In this document: in pieces, positions 41,222 through 49,378 of the stretch | Layout: every line of letters begins with the position of its first letter | How positions within the stretch are numbered: the stretch's first letter is position 1 | Source of the DNA: an uncultured Lachnospiraceae bacterium | GTDB lineage: Bacteria > Bacillota > Clostridia > Lachnospirales > Lachnospiraceae | Direction of reading: 5' to 3' | Length of the DNA: 59,972 bases | Assembly: GCA_949738465.1 (NCBI GenBank) | Contig: CATJBQ010000134.1 | Location: forward strand, 1-59,972 | Made by a program: the position numbers and the translations under genes | Notes under the pieces: generated by a model | What the model saw: only the letters and a program-made list of their open reading frames with translations | Databases searched by the model: none | Told to the model about the DNA's origin: nothing

Positions 41222-42820
41222 ATGGGGAATTATCTGAATCCGGGTAACAGTGGATTTACCGGCATCCGAAATGATACGTATGTGGATAAGAGCAGCCTGA
41301 TTGGCTTGATTAACGAGACAATCGAGACGCCAAGACGTCTGACCTGTATTAGTCGTCCCCGCCGTTTTGGAAAATCCTTTGCGGCCAAGATGTTGTGCGC
41401 TTATTACGACAGAAGCTGTGATTCCGCGGCGTTATTTGACGATCTGAAGATTGCAAAAGATCCTCAATATGCAGATTCCTACCGGAAGCATCGGAATAAG
41501 TATGATGTGATCTACGTGGACATGACGGCTGTGATTGGAGCAATAAAAGGCAAAGAGGATATAATTCCCTTTGTAAAACGGAATGTGTTAGAAGAGTTAG
41601 TGAAAGCTTACCCAGAGGTAAAAATAACGGAAGCGTTCCACGATACTCTAGCCAATATCGTTGCACTCACAGGAACCAAATTTATCATGATCATCGATGA
41701 GTGGGATGCTCCGATCCGGGAGGCAGGGGATGATTCGAAAGTACAGCGGGCTTATCTGGAATTTTTACGATCCCTGTTTAAAAACAGCGGCGCCACAGAT
41801 AAAATATTTGCTGCGGCTTATATGACGGGGATTCTGCCCATTAAAAAGGACGGTTCTCAGTCTGCGATTTCAGATTTCCAGGAGTATTCTGTCATATGTC
41901 CCATGGAATACGCGGAATATGTGGGCTTTACGGAAGATGAAGTGAAGGAGCTCTGCAGGCAGAAGAACCGGGATTTTGCCAGAATGAAGCTCTGGTATGA
42001 TGGATATACTTTTGAGGATGTGGGCTCCGTCTATAATCCCAATTCCGTGATGAAGGCCGTCCGTAATAACAGATTCCGTTCCTACTGGACGGAGACGTCT
42101 GCCTCAAAGAGCCTGATGAAGTATATCAGCCTGGATTTTGACGGAATGTCAAAAACAGTTGCCGCGCTTCTGGGAGGCGTTGAAGTTCCAGTGGATCCCA
42201 TTGGCTTTGCCAATGACCTGGTCAGCTTCCGGAACCGTGACGACGTATTGGCTTTGTTGATCCATCTCGGATATCTTTCCTTTGACGAGGAAACGGGCCT
42301 GGCGCGGATTCCCAACGAGGAGATCCGGATGGAATTTGCCAGGTCGGTTCGCGAGGTGAAACGGGAAGACACGATCCGCCGTGTGCGTGAGAGCGACCAA
42401 CTGATCCTTGATACCATTCAGGGAAATGAGGAGGCGGTGGCGGCACGGATTGAGAAGATTCACCTGGAAGAAACCTCTCCTTTGTTTTACAATAATGAAC
42501 AGGCCTTGCGCAGCGTCATTAAGCTGGCTTACTTCAGTTATAAGGATCATTATCTGAAATTTGAGGAGCTGCCCTCTGGTGATGGTTTTGCAGATATTGT
42601 ATATCTTCCGAAAAAGCTTTCGCCTATGCCGGCGCTGGTGATCGAATTAAAATGGAACCAGTCGGCAGAGGGAGCCATTGACCAGATTAAAAAGAAGCAA
42701 TATCCCCAAGGGTTGGAAGGATATGGCGGGGAGCTTTTGCTGGTGGGGATTTCTTATGATAAAAAAGCACCGGATGGCAACAGGAAGCATTTCTGTCTGA
42801 TAGAGAGTGGAAAGAAATGA
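41222..42820 (+). CDS. AAA-ATPase-like / PD-(D/E)XK nuclease-fold protein
   Basis: A 532-residue protein with the variant P-loop SRPRRFGKSFAAK (about 41-53), a Walker-B-like FIMIIDEWDAPI (about 155-166) and a C-terminal PD-(D/E)XK-like end (DGFADIVYLPKK, then LVIELKWN). I chose ATG 41222 because AGGAGG sits 7-8 bp upstream; the GTG at 41213 lies inside that site. It belongs to the same family as 36220-37929 but a different subgroup. The two copies bracket the recombinase/flagellin region. Confidence 0.87.
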   Translation: MGNYLNPGNSGFTGIRNDTYVDKSSLIGLINETIETPRRLTCISRPRRFGKSFAAKMLCAYYDRSCDSAALFDDLKIAKDPQYADSYRKHRNKYDVIYVDMTAVIGAIKGKEDIIPFVKRNVLEELVKAYPEVKITEAFHDTLANIVALTGTKFIMIIDEWDAPIREAGDDSKVQRAYLEFLRSLFKNSGATDKIFAAAYMTGILPIKKDGSQSAISDFQEYSVICPMEYAEYVGFTEDEVKELCRQKNRDFARMKLWYDGYTFEDVGSVYNPNSVMKAVRNNRFRSYWTETSASKSLMKYISLDFDGMSKTVAALLGGVEVPVDPIGFANDLVSFRNRDDVLALLIHLGYLSFDEETGLARIPNEEIRMEFARSVREVKREDTIRRVRESDQLILDTIQGNEEAVAARIEKIHLEETSPLFYNNEQALRSVIKLAYFSYKDHYLKFEELPSGDGFADIVYLPKKLSPMPALVIELKWNQSAEGAIDQIKKKQYPQGLEGYGGELLLVGISYDKKAPDGNRKHFCLIESGKK

Positions 42821-42849
42821 ATTTCCCCTTCCTAGCGGAAAAACTAAAT

Positions 42850-42913
42850 TTGAGAAAAGCCCCCCTGATGGGTAAGATAAAACTATAATATACCATACAA
42901 GGGGGCATTTTTT
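42850..42913 (+). promoter_or_regulatory. Promoter overlapped by a terminator-like dyad
   Basis: TTGAGA (42850-42855), 17 bp and TAAGAT (42873-42878) form a promoter for the dehydratase gene. GCCCCCC (about 42859-42865) and GGGGGC (42901-42906, followed by ATTTTTT) could pair in read-through RNA from the upstream gene. The same bases would then terminate the AAA-ATPase transcript and include the dehydratase ribosome binding site. RNA started at this promoter would lack the 5' arm. Confidence 0.45.
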
Positions 42914-44365
42914 ATGGCACTTATGACAGGAGAACAGTACATAGAGAGCATCCGCAAGATGAACATGGAGATTTATATGTTCGGGGAAAAGATCGAGAAC
43001 CCCGTGGACAATCCCATTTTGCGTCCCTCTCTGAATTCGGTCCGCATGACCTACGATCTGGCCCAGGATCCCCAGTACAAGGATCTGATGACTGTGACGT
43101 CGGCTTATACCGGTAATACGATCAACCGGTTCGCCCACATCCACCAGAGCACCGAGGATCTGAAGAATAAGGTGAAAATGCAGCGTCTCTGCGGCCAGAA
43201 GACAGCGGCCTGCTTCCAGCGCTGCGTGGGCATGGACGCCTTCAATGCGGAATTTTCCACAACCTTCGAGATCGATAAAAAGTATGGCACCAGCTATCAT
43301 GAAAACTTTAAGAAATTCATGAACTACTGTGCGGATAACGACCTGACGGTGGACGGCGCCATGACGGATCCCAAGGGCGACCGCTCCAAAGCGCCCCATG
43401 CCCAGGAGGATCCCGACATGTACCTGCGCGTAGTCGAGAAGCGGCCGGACGGGATTGTGGTGCGGGGGGCCAAGGCCCACCAGACCGGGATCTGTAACTC
43501 CCATGAGGTAATTGTGATGCCCACCATTTCCATGGGGCCGGAGGATAAGGACTATGCCGTATCCTTTGCAGTGCCGGTGGATACCAAAGGCATTTTCATG
43601 ATTATCGGACGCCAGTCCTGCGATACCAGGAAGCTGGAGGGCTCCCAGATGGACGTGGGAAACGCGGAATTCGGCGGCGTGGAGGCCCTGGTGGTCTTTG
43701 ACGACGTCTTCGTACCCAACGAGCGGATCTTCATGAACGGGGAGGCGGAATTTGCCGGGATGCTGGTGGAGCGCTTTGCCGGCTACCACCGCCAGTCCTA
43801 CGGCGGCTGCAAGGTAGGCGTGGGCGACGTGCTGATCGGCGCGGCTGCGGTTGCGGCGGATTATAACGGCGTTGCCAAGGCTTCCGCGGTGAAGGATAAG
43901 CTGATCGAGATGATGCATCTGAACGAGACCCTGTACTGCTGCGGGATTGCCTGTTCCGCGGAAGGGCGTGCCACCGAGTCAGGGGCTTACATGATCGACC
44001 TGCTTTTAGCCAATGTCTGCAAGCAGAACGTGACCCGTTTCCCCTACGAGATCGTGCGTCTGGCAGAGGATATCGCCGGCGGGCTGATGGTGACGGCGCC
44101 CTCCGAGAAGGACTTCCGGGATGAAAAGATCGGAAAATACATCGACAAGTACCTGAAAGGAACCGCGGAGGTATCCACGGAGAACCGCCTTAGGATCCTG
44201 CGGCTGATCGAGAACCTCTCCCTTGGAACAGCGGCGGTGGGCTACCGGACCGAGTCCATGCACGGGGCAGGCTCTCCCCAGGCACAGCGGATCATGATTG
44301 CCCGCCAGGGGAATCTGGGAGCCAAGAAGAAGCTGGCAAAGGCCATTGCACATATTGAGGAGTAG
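42914..44365 (+). CDS. abfD: 4-hydroxybutyryl-CoA dehydratase / vinylacetyl-CoA isomerase homologue
   Basis: A 483-residue member of the HpaB/AbfD flavoprotein family. The [4Fe-4S] ligands known from the Clostridium aminobutyricum enzyme (C99, C103, H292, C299) are all present here as C100 and C104 (AACFQRC) and H292 and C299 (YHRQSYGGC). That separates it from plain 4-hydroxyphenylacetate hydroxylases. The enzyme dehydrates 4-hydroxybutyryl-CoA to crotonyl-CoA through a ketyl radical in succinate and 4-aminobutyrate fermentation. No other gene of that pathway is adjacent, so another hydroxyacyl-CoA substrate is possible. A NifU-like gene follows after 3 bp. Confidence 0.88.
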   Translation: MALMTGEQYIESIRKMNMEIYMFGEKIENPVDNPILRPSLNSVRMTYDLAQDPQYKDLMTVTSAYTGNTINRFAHIHQSTEDLKNKVKMQRLCGQKTAACFQRCVGMDAFNAEFSTTFEIDKKYGTSYHENFKKFMNYCADNDLTVDGAMTDPKGDRSKAPHAQEDPDMYLRVVEKRPDGIVVRGAKAHQTGICNSHEVIVMPTISMGPEDKDYAVSFAVPVDTKGIFMIIGRQSCDTRKLEGSQMDVGNAEFGGVEALVVFDDVFVPNERIFMNGEAEFAGMLVERFAGYHRQSYGGCKVGVGDVLIGAAAVAADYNGVAKASAVKDKLIEMMHLNETLYCCGIACSAEGRATESGAYMIDLLLANVCKQNVTRFPYEIVRLAEDIAGGLMVTAPSEKDFRDEKIGKYIDKYLKGTAEVSTENRLRILRLIENLSLGTAAVGYRTESMHGAGSPQAQRIMIARQGNLGAKKKLAKAIAHIEE

Positions 44366-44368
44366 CAT

Positions 44369-44656
44369 ATGGAGTTGACCATTGAAAATGTAGAAAAAGT
44401 TCTGGATGAGAGGGTGCGGCCAAGCCTTGCCGACCACGGCGGAGATATCCAGGTGATGGAGCTTGCAGGCGGGATTCTCAAGGTCCGCATGCTGGGACAG
44501 TGCAGCGGATGTCCTTCCGCCAGCCTCACCATGGAGGAGCTGGTGAACGAGGAGCTTACCGGGGCATTTCCGGAGCTTGAGGAGGCGGTGCTTGTCACAG
44601 GCGTCAGCGACGATCTGATTGCCCAGGCAAGAGAACTGATGAAGCGCCGGCATTAA
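44369..44656 (+). CDS. NifU-like iron-sulfur scaffold protein
   Basis: A 95-residue stand-alone NifU C-terminal domain with the cluster-binding C-x-x-C (GQCSGCPSA, Cys45 and Cys48) and the conserved HGGDIQVMEL stretch. These proteins assemble and hand over [4Fe-4S] clusters. The gene begins 3 bp after the dehydratase stop, so the two are cotranscribed and this scaffold may mature the dehydratase cluster. Confidence 0.92.
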   Translation: MELTIENVEKVLDERVRPSLADHGGDIQVMELAGGILKVRMLGQCSGCPSASLTMEELVNEELTGAFPELEEAVLVTGVSDDLIAQARELMKRRH

Positions 44657-44708
44657 GAAAAAAGGAAGCGTTGGCGTTAAGAAAAAAGAAAAATCGGCAT
44701 TGAGAAAA

Positions 44709-44754
44709 GCAAGGAGGGCAGTTCACAACGTGAGCTGCTCTCTTGCTCTTTTTT
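44709..44754 (+). terminator. Terminator after the NifU-like gene
   Basis: A long imperfect stem (GCAAGGAGGGCAGTTCAC / GTGAGCTGCTCTCTTGC, loop AAC) is followed by TCTTTTTT. Confidence 0.85.
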
Positions 44755-44803
44755 AGTTTGTTAAATATTTATCAAAATCCCAAAACCAAATGTGGATGAA
44801 AAA

Positions 44804-44838
44804 TGACCGGATCCATTGGCTGTCCGACCAGATCCCAT
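44804..44838 (+). promoter_or_regulatory. Candidate LytTR regulator site (two direct repeats)
   Basis: GACCGGATCCAT (44805) and GACCAGATCCCAT (44826) start 21 bp apart, two turns of the helix. The second lies in TCCGACCAGATCCCAT (44823-44838), which recurs with 14/16 identity at 47858-47873 upstream of the lipoprotein gene. LytTR regulators such as AgrA bind paired direct repeats with a 21-bp period. The pair ends 6 bp before a -35 box. Confidence 0.5.
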
Positions 44839-44844
44839 ATGGGC

Positions 44845-44874
44845 TTGCGTGAATCGGACCCAAGAAGCTATAAT
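44845..44874 (+). promoter_or_regulatory. Promoter of the trigger-factor-like/TSCPD gene
   Basis: TTGCGT (44845-44850), 18 bp and a consensus TATAAT (44869-44874). The start codon is 31 bp downstream. The direct repeats at 44804-44838 abut the -35, as expected for an activator. Confidence 0.65.
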
Positions 44875-44904
44875 GACTTCAAGAACAGGAAGGAGGCCGG
44901 GAGA

Positions 44905-46002
44905 ATGAGCGTTTCATGTGTTACAAGTTTACCCGATCTGACAAAGCTCGACATTCCTAAGAAGCTGCGTTTCATTCCGATTGGGGATGACAAAATATTC
45001 TGCAATCTGAAAAATAAGCATCGCAGCGTGGAGGAAAAAGAAGGGGATGCCGGAAAGGGAGATTATGTTCTGGTTACATTGACGAGAGAGAACGGTTCCG
45101 TCAGGAAGCGTCATGTGGAACTGGGAAGAAACCGTTTTCCCGATCTTGAAAAAATCCTTATCGGCAGCAGGAAAGGCCAGAAGCGGAAGGTTAAGATCAG
45201 CGGGGAGGATACCCTTGTTGAAATCTGCAAGGTGAGCAGGGTGACAGAGCTTCTGTTGACGGACGAATCCATAAAAAGTCTGGAGCTGCCAGGGATAAGT
45301 TCCCTGGCGGATTACCGTCGGCAGTATCTTCGCGCGCATGGTGCGGAAATAGCAGGCCGTCTCTTTCACTCCATGCAGCCCAGACTGCTGGGACAAGTGG
45401 TGGATATGATGGAATGCGATCTGGCGCAGGAAGAACTGGATCATTATCACCAGCAGAAACGTCTTATGATCCAGAACATCAGCGGGGACGTGGACCAGCG
45501 CCTGTCAGACGCCTATGGGTCAAAGGGAGACAAGAGCAAAGAGGAATGCGACCGGTTATTTTATGAGGATAATAAACAAACCTACGCGGTTTACATCTGG
45601 GGAAAGGCATTGGCAGAGCAGAAAGGCGTTGTGCCGGATGAGGAAGCGGCAAAGCAGGCCATCGATTCTTTCTGCATGATTTACGAGAAGACGGAGGAGC
45701 AGGTAGAGGCGGAAGGCCTTCGGGAGGATGCAATCATTATGTTTCAGCATGTAGAATATAAGCCTGTGGGCGTTTGCTCCCAGGAAATATCTTTTGACCT
45801 TGTGGACGGTTATCATCATCATGTGCATTTCACCGGCGGCTGCTCCGGTAATACCAAGGGCGTCGCCGCATTGGCGGAAGGACAAAACGCCCGTGATGTT
45901 GCCAGGCTGCTGAAGGGAGTTCCCTGCAGAGAAGGCAATTCCTGCCCCAACCAGTTTGCAATTGCCATTGAGCAGGCGCTTATGGAGAGCGGGGAGAAGT
46001 AA
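44905..46002 (+). CDS. Trigger-factor-like protein fused to a TSCPD domain
   Basis: A 365-residue protein. Residues about 50-112 look like a short FKBP-type barrel and 113-280 like the helical trigger-factor C-domain (ISSLADYRRQYLRAHGAEIA and DEEAAKQAIDSFCMIYEKTE). Residues 285-365 form a TSCPD domain with all four expected cysteines (C291, C313, C341, C347; GVCSQEISFDL, GGCSGNTKGV, GNSCPNQ). The eponymous SCPD reads SCPN. TSCPD domains occur alone or at the end of B12-type ribonucleotide reductases and probably bind metal. I know of no standard family with this fusion. I chose ATG 44905 because AAGGAGG is 8 bp upstream. The trigger-factor assignment is by pattern only. Confidence 0.6.
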   Translation: MSVSCVTSLPDLTKLDIPKKLRFIPIGDDKIFCNLKNKHRSVEEKEGDAGKGDYVLVTLTRENGSVRKRHVELGRNRFPDLEKILIGSRKGQKRKVKISGEDTLVEICKVSRVTELLLTDESIKSLELPGISSLADYRRQYLRAHGAEIAGRLFHSMQPRLLGQVVDMMECDLAQEELDHYHQQKRLMIQNISGDVDQRLSDAYGSKGDKSKEECDRLFYEDNKQTYAVYIWGKALAEQKGVVPDEEAAKQAIDSFCMIYEKTEEQVEAEGLREDAIIMFQHVEYKPVGVCSQEISFDLVDGYHHHVHFTGGCSGNTKGVAALAEGQNARDVARLLKGVPCREGNSCPNQFAIAIEQALMESGEK

Positions 46003-46052
46003 AGGAGCGCCGGATCAAGAGCTGTCCATCCCAGAGAAAGGAATACTATGTA

Positions 46053-47083
46053 TTGATTCTTGCGCCGTGCCTGTCGCTTGTGTCAGCATGTATTTTTCTT
46101 AGCGCAGAAAAGAAAAACAGGGTGCTGGCAGCTCCCGTATCCCTTGTACTTGGGACAGTATTATTCCTCAGTAATCATATCGTTATGACTGCGGCAGGTC
46201 TTTTCTTTGGCCTGCTTTGTATCTCTGCCTATGTGGTGTGGCAAGAGAAGCGGCCCTTTATCGATGGAATCCTCTTGTTTTGCATCAGCGCAGGACAGGT
46301 AAGCTTGTGGATCATCTTTCAGGACATGCTGCAAAAGGTATGCAAAGATACGATGATCCTTTCTCTGTATACGTATTTTTTTTCTGGATGGGTTTGGCGC
46401 TGATGGCGCTTCTGGTCATGTATGGTCAGAGAAGTGAGCAGAGTACCGCAGAGAGCAGCTATCACCAGGAAATGTATACATTTATGAATGTGGTACGTTC
46501 CCAGCGTCATGATTATAATCTTCATGTACAGACGGTGGCCAGCCTGATTGCCCAGAATAAATGGGAGGAATGCAGGTCTTATGTGAATGCCCTGGTGCGT
46601 GACACCAGCGATATGAACACGGTGCTTACGGTAACGGATCCGGCCGTGGCCGCATTGATCCACAATTTCCGTATACTGGCCGCACAGAATGGCATTTTGC
46701 TGGATCTTATGATTTGCAACGACATGACGAATGTTGTCACAAATGCGTATGAGACAAATAAGATTATCGGAAATCTGCTTCAGAATGCGCTGGATGAGCT
46801 CATTCCCCGTCCGGAAAAAGGGAAGATCGAACTGGGGATCCTGAAGCGGGGGGAATTCTGCCTGGTGTGCGTGTCCAACCGGGTTATGGACCAAAAGCCT
46901 TTTCTGGAGGATGGGGAGGAGATCTTCCAGCAGGGTTTTACCACAAAGCAGGGACATGACGGCGTGGGCTTAAGCAGCATCCGCGCACTGACCCGGCAAG
47001 CGGGCGGAGACGTGACGGCCTGGCTGGAAGGGGAGATCGTTCATTTTGTCGCGTCCATACCGATGCGTCTTAAGCTGGAGTAG
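46053..47083 (+). pseudogene. LytTR-associated sensor histidine kinase, frameshifted at a T8 run
   Basis: Two overlapping frames make one agr/LytS-type kinase. Frame 1 (46053-46403, probable TTG start) encodes about four membrane helices. The rest is in the frame reaching 47083: a last helix (FFFWMGLALMALLVMYG), H box RHDYNLHVQTVASL, N box NKIIGNLLQNALDE and G box HDGVGLSSIRALT. The frames meet at eight T's (46376-46383); one extra T would restore a single reading frame. This could be a true mutation, a sequencing error or slippage on the T run. The downstream regulator is intact. An ATG at 46048 is followed at once by a stop codon. Confidence 0.75.
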
Positions 47084-47105
47084 GCAAACGGAAGGAGAAA
47101 ACGAT

Positions 47106-47837
47106 ATGCAGAAGTTTCATATAGAAATACTGCTTCTGGATGATGAAGAAGCGCCCCTGGAGTATTCACGCCGGACGATTGCGCAATACGTCGGGGAAGA
47201 AAGGATCCATACGGCGCAGACTGTGGAGGAAGCGCTTGCGGTACTGAAACAGTATCGGATCGGGATGGCGTTTCTGGACGTGGAGCTTAAGGCCGGCGAT
47301 GGATTCTCCCTCTGCAATTATATCCACCGTGAATATCCTGCGGTAAAGGTTGTGATCCTTACAGGACATGTGGATCTGGGGGCAAAGAGTTACGATTATG
47401 AGCCCTTTGATTTTTTGGTGAAGCCCCTGGATCTGCTGCGTCTTGAGAAAACGTTTTTGCGGTATCAGCGCCGGACCAATGAGGGGAATGCGGCGCGCCT
47501 TGCAATCGAGACAAGCGCGGGGGTTATCCTTCTGAAACCGGAACAGGTGGTCTGTATTTCAAAAAATAAAAATATCTGCCTGGTACACTGTGAGGACGGG
47601 CAGGAATATAAGGCAAATTATTCCATGGACAAGCTGCAGGAGATGCTGGAGGGATATGGGTTTTTCCGCACCTACCAATCCTATCTTGTCCCGGTTGACA
47701 GGATCCGCCAGTTGCAATCGTCAAAGTTTGGCAGCTCCTACGAAGCGTACCTTGACGACGGAACCGTGGTTCCGGTAAGCCGTGGAAAATATGCGAAATT
47801 GAAGGAGTTCATTATGCAAAGAAGCCTTCGTTTGTGA
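47106..47837 (+). CDS. LytTR family response regulator
   Basis: A 243-residue regulator with an N-terminal receiver (acidic LLLDDEE, phospho-acceptor Asp in AFLDVEL, Lys in FLVKPLD) and a C-terminal LytTR DNA-binding domain (about 135-240, including VVCISKNKNICLVHC and FFRTYQSYLVPVDRIRQL). I chose ATG 47106 because GGAAGGAG precedes it. The ATG at 47046 lies inside the kinase gene. Its targets are probably the promoters with the shared 16-bp motif at 44823 and 47858. Confidence 0.93.
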   Translation: MQKFHIEILLLDDEEAPLEYSRRTIAQYVGEERIHTAQTVEEALAVLKQYRIGMAFLDVELKAGDGFSLCNYIHREYPAVKVVILTGHVDLGAKSYDYEPFDFLVKPLDLLRLEKTFLRYQRRTNEGNAARLAIETSAGVILLKPEQVVCISKNKNICLVHCEDGQEYKANYSMDKLQEMLEGYGFFRTYQSYLVPVDRIRQLQSSKFGSSYEAYLDDGTVVPVSRGKYAKLKEFIMQRSLRL

Positions 47838-47857
47838 TAAATCAAATATCACGGAAA

Positions 47858-47873
47858 TTCGACCGGATCCCAT
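47858..47873 (+). promoter_or_regulatory. Candidate LytTR regulator site
   Basis: TTCGACCGGATCCCAT repeats the motif at 44823-44838 (14/16). A degenerate second copy (GGCGGAATCGCC) begins 21 bp after GACCGGATCC. The motif lies 28 bp upstream of the -35 of the lipoprotein promoter. Confidence 0.5.
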
Positions 47874-47901
47874 GGAAATAAGGCGGAATCGCCGGCGATG
47901 A

Positions 47902-47930
47902 TTGAATAAAAATGCACCAAATGGTATACT
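47902..47930 (+). promoter_or_regulatory. Promoter of the lipoprotein gene
   Basis: TTGAAT (47902-47907), exactly 17 bp and TATACT (47925-47930); the ATG is at 47979. Confidence 0.7.
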
Positions 47931-47978
47931 TTGTCATATTATAGCCAGAAAAATGGCAGATAAGAGAGGTGCAGGATT

Positions 47979-48464
47979 ATGAAAAAAACGATTGTCGTTT
48001 TATTAACAGTTGCAGTGCTTGCGTGTACATGCATCGGCTGCGGAAATGCGGCGGCTCCGGAGGGGGCGGATGCTTCCGGCGCATCGTCAGAGGATTCGTC
48101 TGTGGTGAATCTGATGGACCTGTATTCCATTGAGGATCCGGGGGACGTTACATACGACCAGCGTACGGCGCTGTACATGCCGGTGCTGGAAAGCGACGAA
48201 CACTACGCGGATGGTGCAAGACACTTTTTCAGCGTCCTTTATGGAAAAGAAGGAAAAGGTGTCTATATGTACAACGTGGAAATCTTCGAAGAGGCGGAGC
48301 AGGCGACCGCTTATCGGGAGCAGGCCGGCGCCGGCAAGACGGACGGCGTCGCATTCATTACCGAGAGTGATGAGAATTTCTTTATCGAGATGGAATCCTT
48401 CATTCCCGATCTGCAGACCATGATTGATAACTTAATGGAATCGGGCATGATGGAACTTGACTGA
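47979..48464 (+). CDS. Small lipoprotein of unknown function
   Basis: A 161-residue protein. The signal peptide ends in CIGC with lipid Cys21, followed by an Ala/Ser/Glu-rich spacer (22-45) and a compact acidic domain of about 115 residues (including EHYADGARHFFSVLYGKEGK). AGAGAGGTG precedes the ATG. I do not recognise the family. It has its own promoter with a LytTR-type motif and is ended by a hairpin at 48484. It may be the surface output or signal component of the LytTR system. Confidence 0.8.
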   Translation: MKKTIVVLLTVAVLACTCIGCGNAAAPEGADASGASSEDSSVVNLMDLYSIEDPGDVTYDQRTALYMPVLESDEHYADGARHFFSVLYGKEGKGVYMYNVEIFEEAEQATAYREQAGAGKTDGVAFITESDENFFIEMESFIPDLQTMIDNLMESGMMELD

Positions 48465-48483
48465 TTTTTGCAACCTTTGTTCT

Positions 48484-48510
48484 CCTCCTGTAGTTTTTAC
48501 AGGAGGTTTT
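48484..48510 (+). terminator. Lipoprotein terminator that also holds the next ribosome binding site
   Basis: CCTCCTGTA (48484-48492) and TACAGGAGG (48498-48506) form a perfect 9-bp stem followed by TTTT. The 3' arm contains AGGAGG, the only ribosome binding site available to the truncated ABC gene at 48518, so folding would both end the transcript and hide that site. Confidence 0.75.
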
Positions 48511-48517
48511 CACCCGG

Positions 48518-49378
48518 GTGAACGGTGTGGTCAATTTATGGAGCGAGATCAAGGGGGCTCAGGGAACGGCGGCAAGGATGCTGGATATTTTTACGGTGCC
48601 CGAAGAACCAAAGAGCTCCGGATTACGGAAAGAGGAGATCCAAAACGGAGACATTGTGTTTGAAAACGTGAGCTTTTCCTACGGGGACAAGCAGGTGATC
48701 CATGACCTTAACGCGGTATTCCCACAGGGAAAAACCACGGCCATTGTGGGCAGGTGCGGCAGCGGAAAAACCACGCTTCTGAGCATGATCGAGCGGTTGT
48801 ATGTCCCCGCGTCCGGGCGTATTACAATTGGCGGGAAAAATGTTGCGGAATATGATCTTTCTTCCTATCGTGATCATTTCGCATATGTGCAACAGGACGC
48901 CGGCATTTTCGGCGGAAGCTTACGTCAGGCGATGACCTATGGGATTCAAAGAGAGGTGGGAGAGGGGGAGCTTAAGGAAGCGGCGGAAAAGACCGGTATT
49001 TTGTCTTTGGTACAAGGCTTAGAAGGCGGATTTGACGCGGCGCTTAGTACAAGCGGCGGTTCCGTATCGGGGGGCCAGCGGCAGCGGATCGTATTGAGCC
49101 GGGAGCTGATCAAGAACAGGCCGGTGCTTTTGCTGGACGAGCCAACCTCGGCCCTCGATGCCATGTCGGCGCTTATGATACAGCAGAAAATATTTGAGTT
49201 GTTTCCCGGTACCACAAAAATAATGATCATCCATGATCTTCGTATGCTTTCCCGGGTGGATCATGTTGTCTTTATGGAAAACGGCCGTGTGCGGGACAGC
49301 GGAAAGCACAGGGAGCTGATGCAGCGATGCGAGTCTTATCGAACGCTTGTTTCCTGCGAGGAAGGGGTGAGCGCATGA
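48518..49378 (+). CDS. ABC exporter ATPase, membrane domain missing (5'-truncated)
   Basis: A 286-residue remnant. It starts in what is normally the last helix of an exporter half (NGVVNLWSEIKGAQGTAARM) and continues into a complete nucleotide-binding domain: Walker A GRCGSGKTT, Q-loop YVQQD, signature VSGGQRQR, Walker B LLLDEPTSALD. The N-terminal membrane domain of about 230 residues is absent and an in-frame stop lies just upstream. GTG 48518 has AGGAGG about 11 bp before it, so a soluble ATPase could still be made. It overlaps the next gene by ATGA. Confidence 0.8.
   Translation: MNGVVNLWSEIKGAQGTAARMLDIFTVPEEPKSSGLRKEEIQNGDIVFENVSFSYGDKQVIHDLNAVFPQGKTTAIVGRCGSGKTTLLSMIERLYVPASGRITIGGKNVAEYDLSSYRDHFAYVQQDAGIFGGSLRQAMTYGIQREVGEGELKEAAEKTGILSLVQGLEGGFDAALSTSGGSVSGGQRQRIVLSRELIKNRPVLLLDEPTSALDAMSALMIQQKIFELFPGTTKIMIIHDLRMLSRVDHVVFMENGRVRDSGKHRELMQRCESYRTLVSCEEGVSA

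Noticed and set aside
42647-43918. A 423-codon open frame on the minus strand opposite the dehydratase gene
   Set aside because: The plus-strand product has every catalytic ligand of a known family. The minus frame is a shadow of codon bias, shows no recognisable domain and lacks a ribosome binding site.
46048-46056. ATG with a spaced ribosome binding site as the kinase start
   Set aside because: The codon after next is a stop (ATG TAT TGA). The membrane-helix frame must start at TTG 46053 or be damaged there too.
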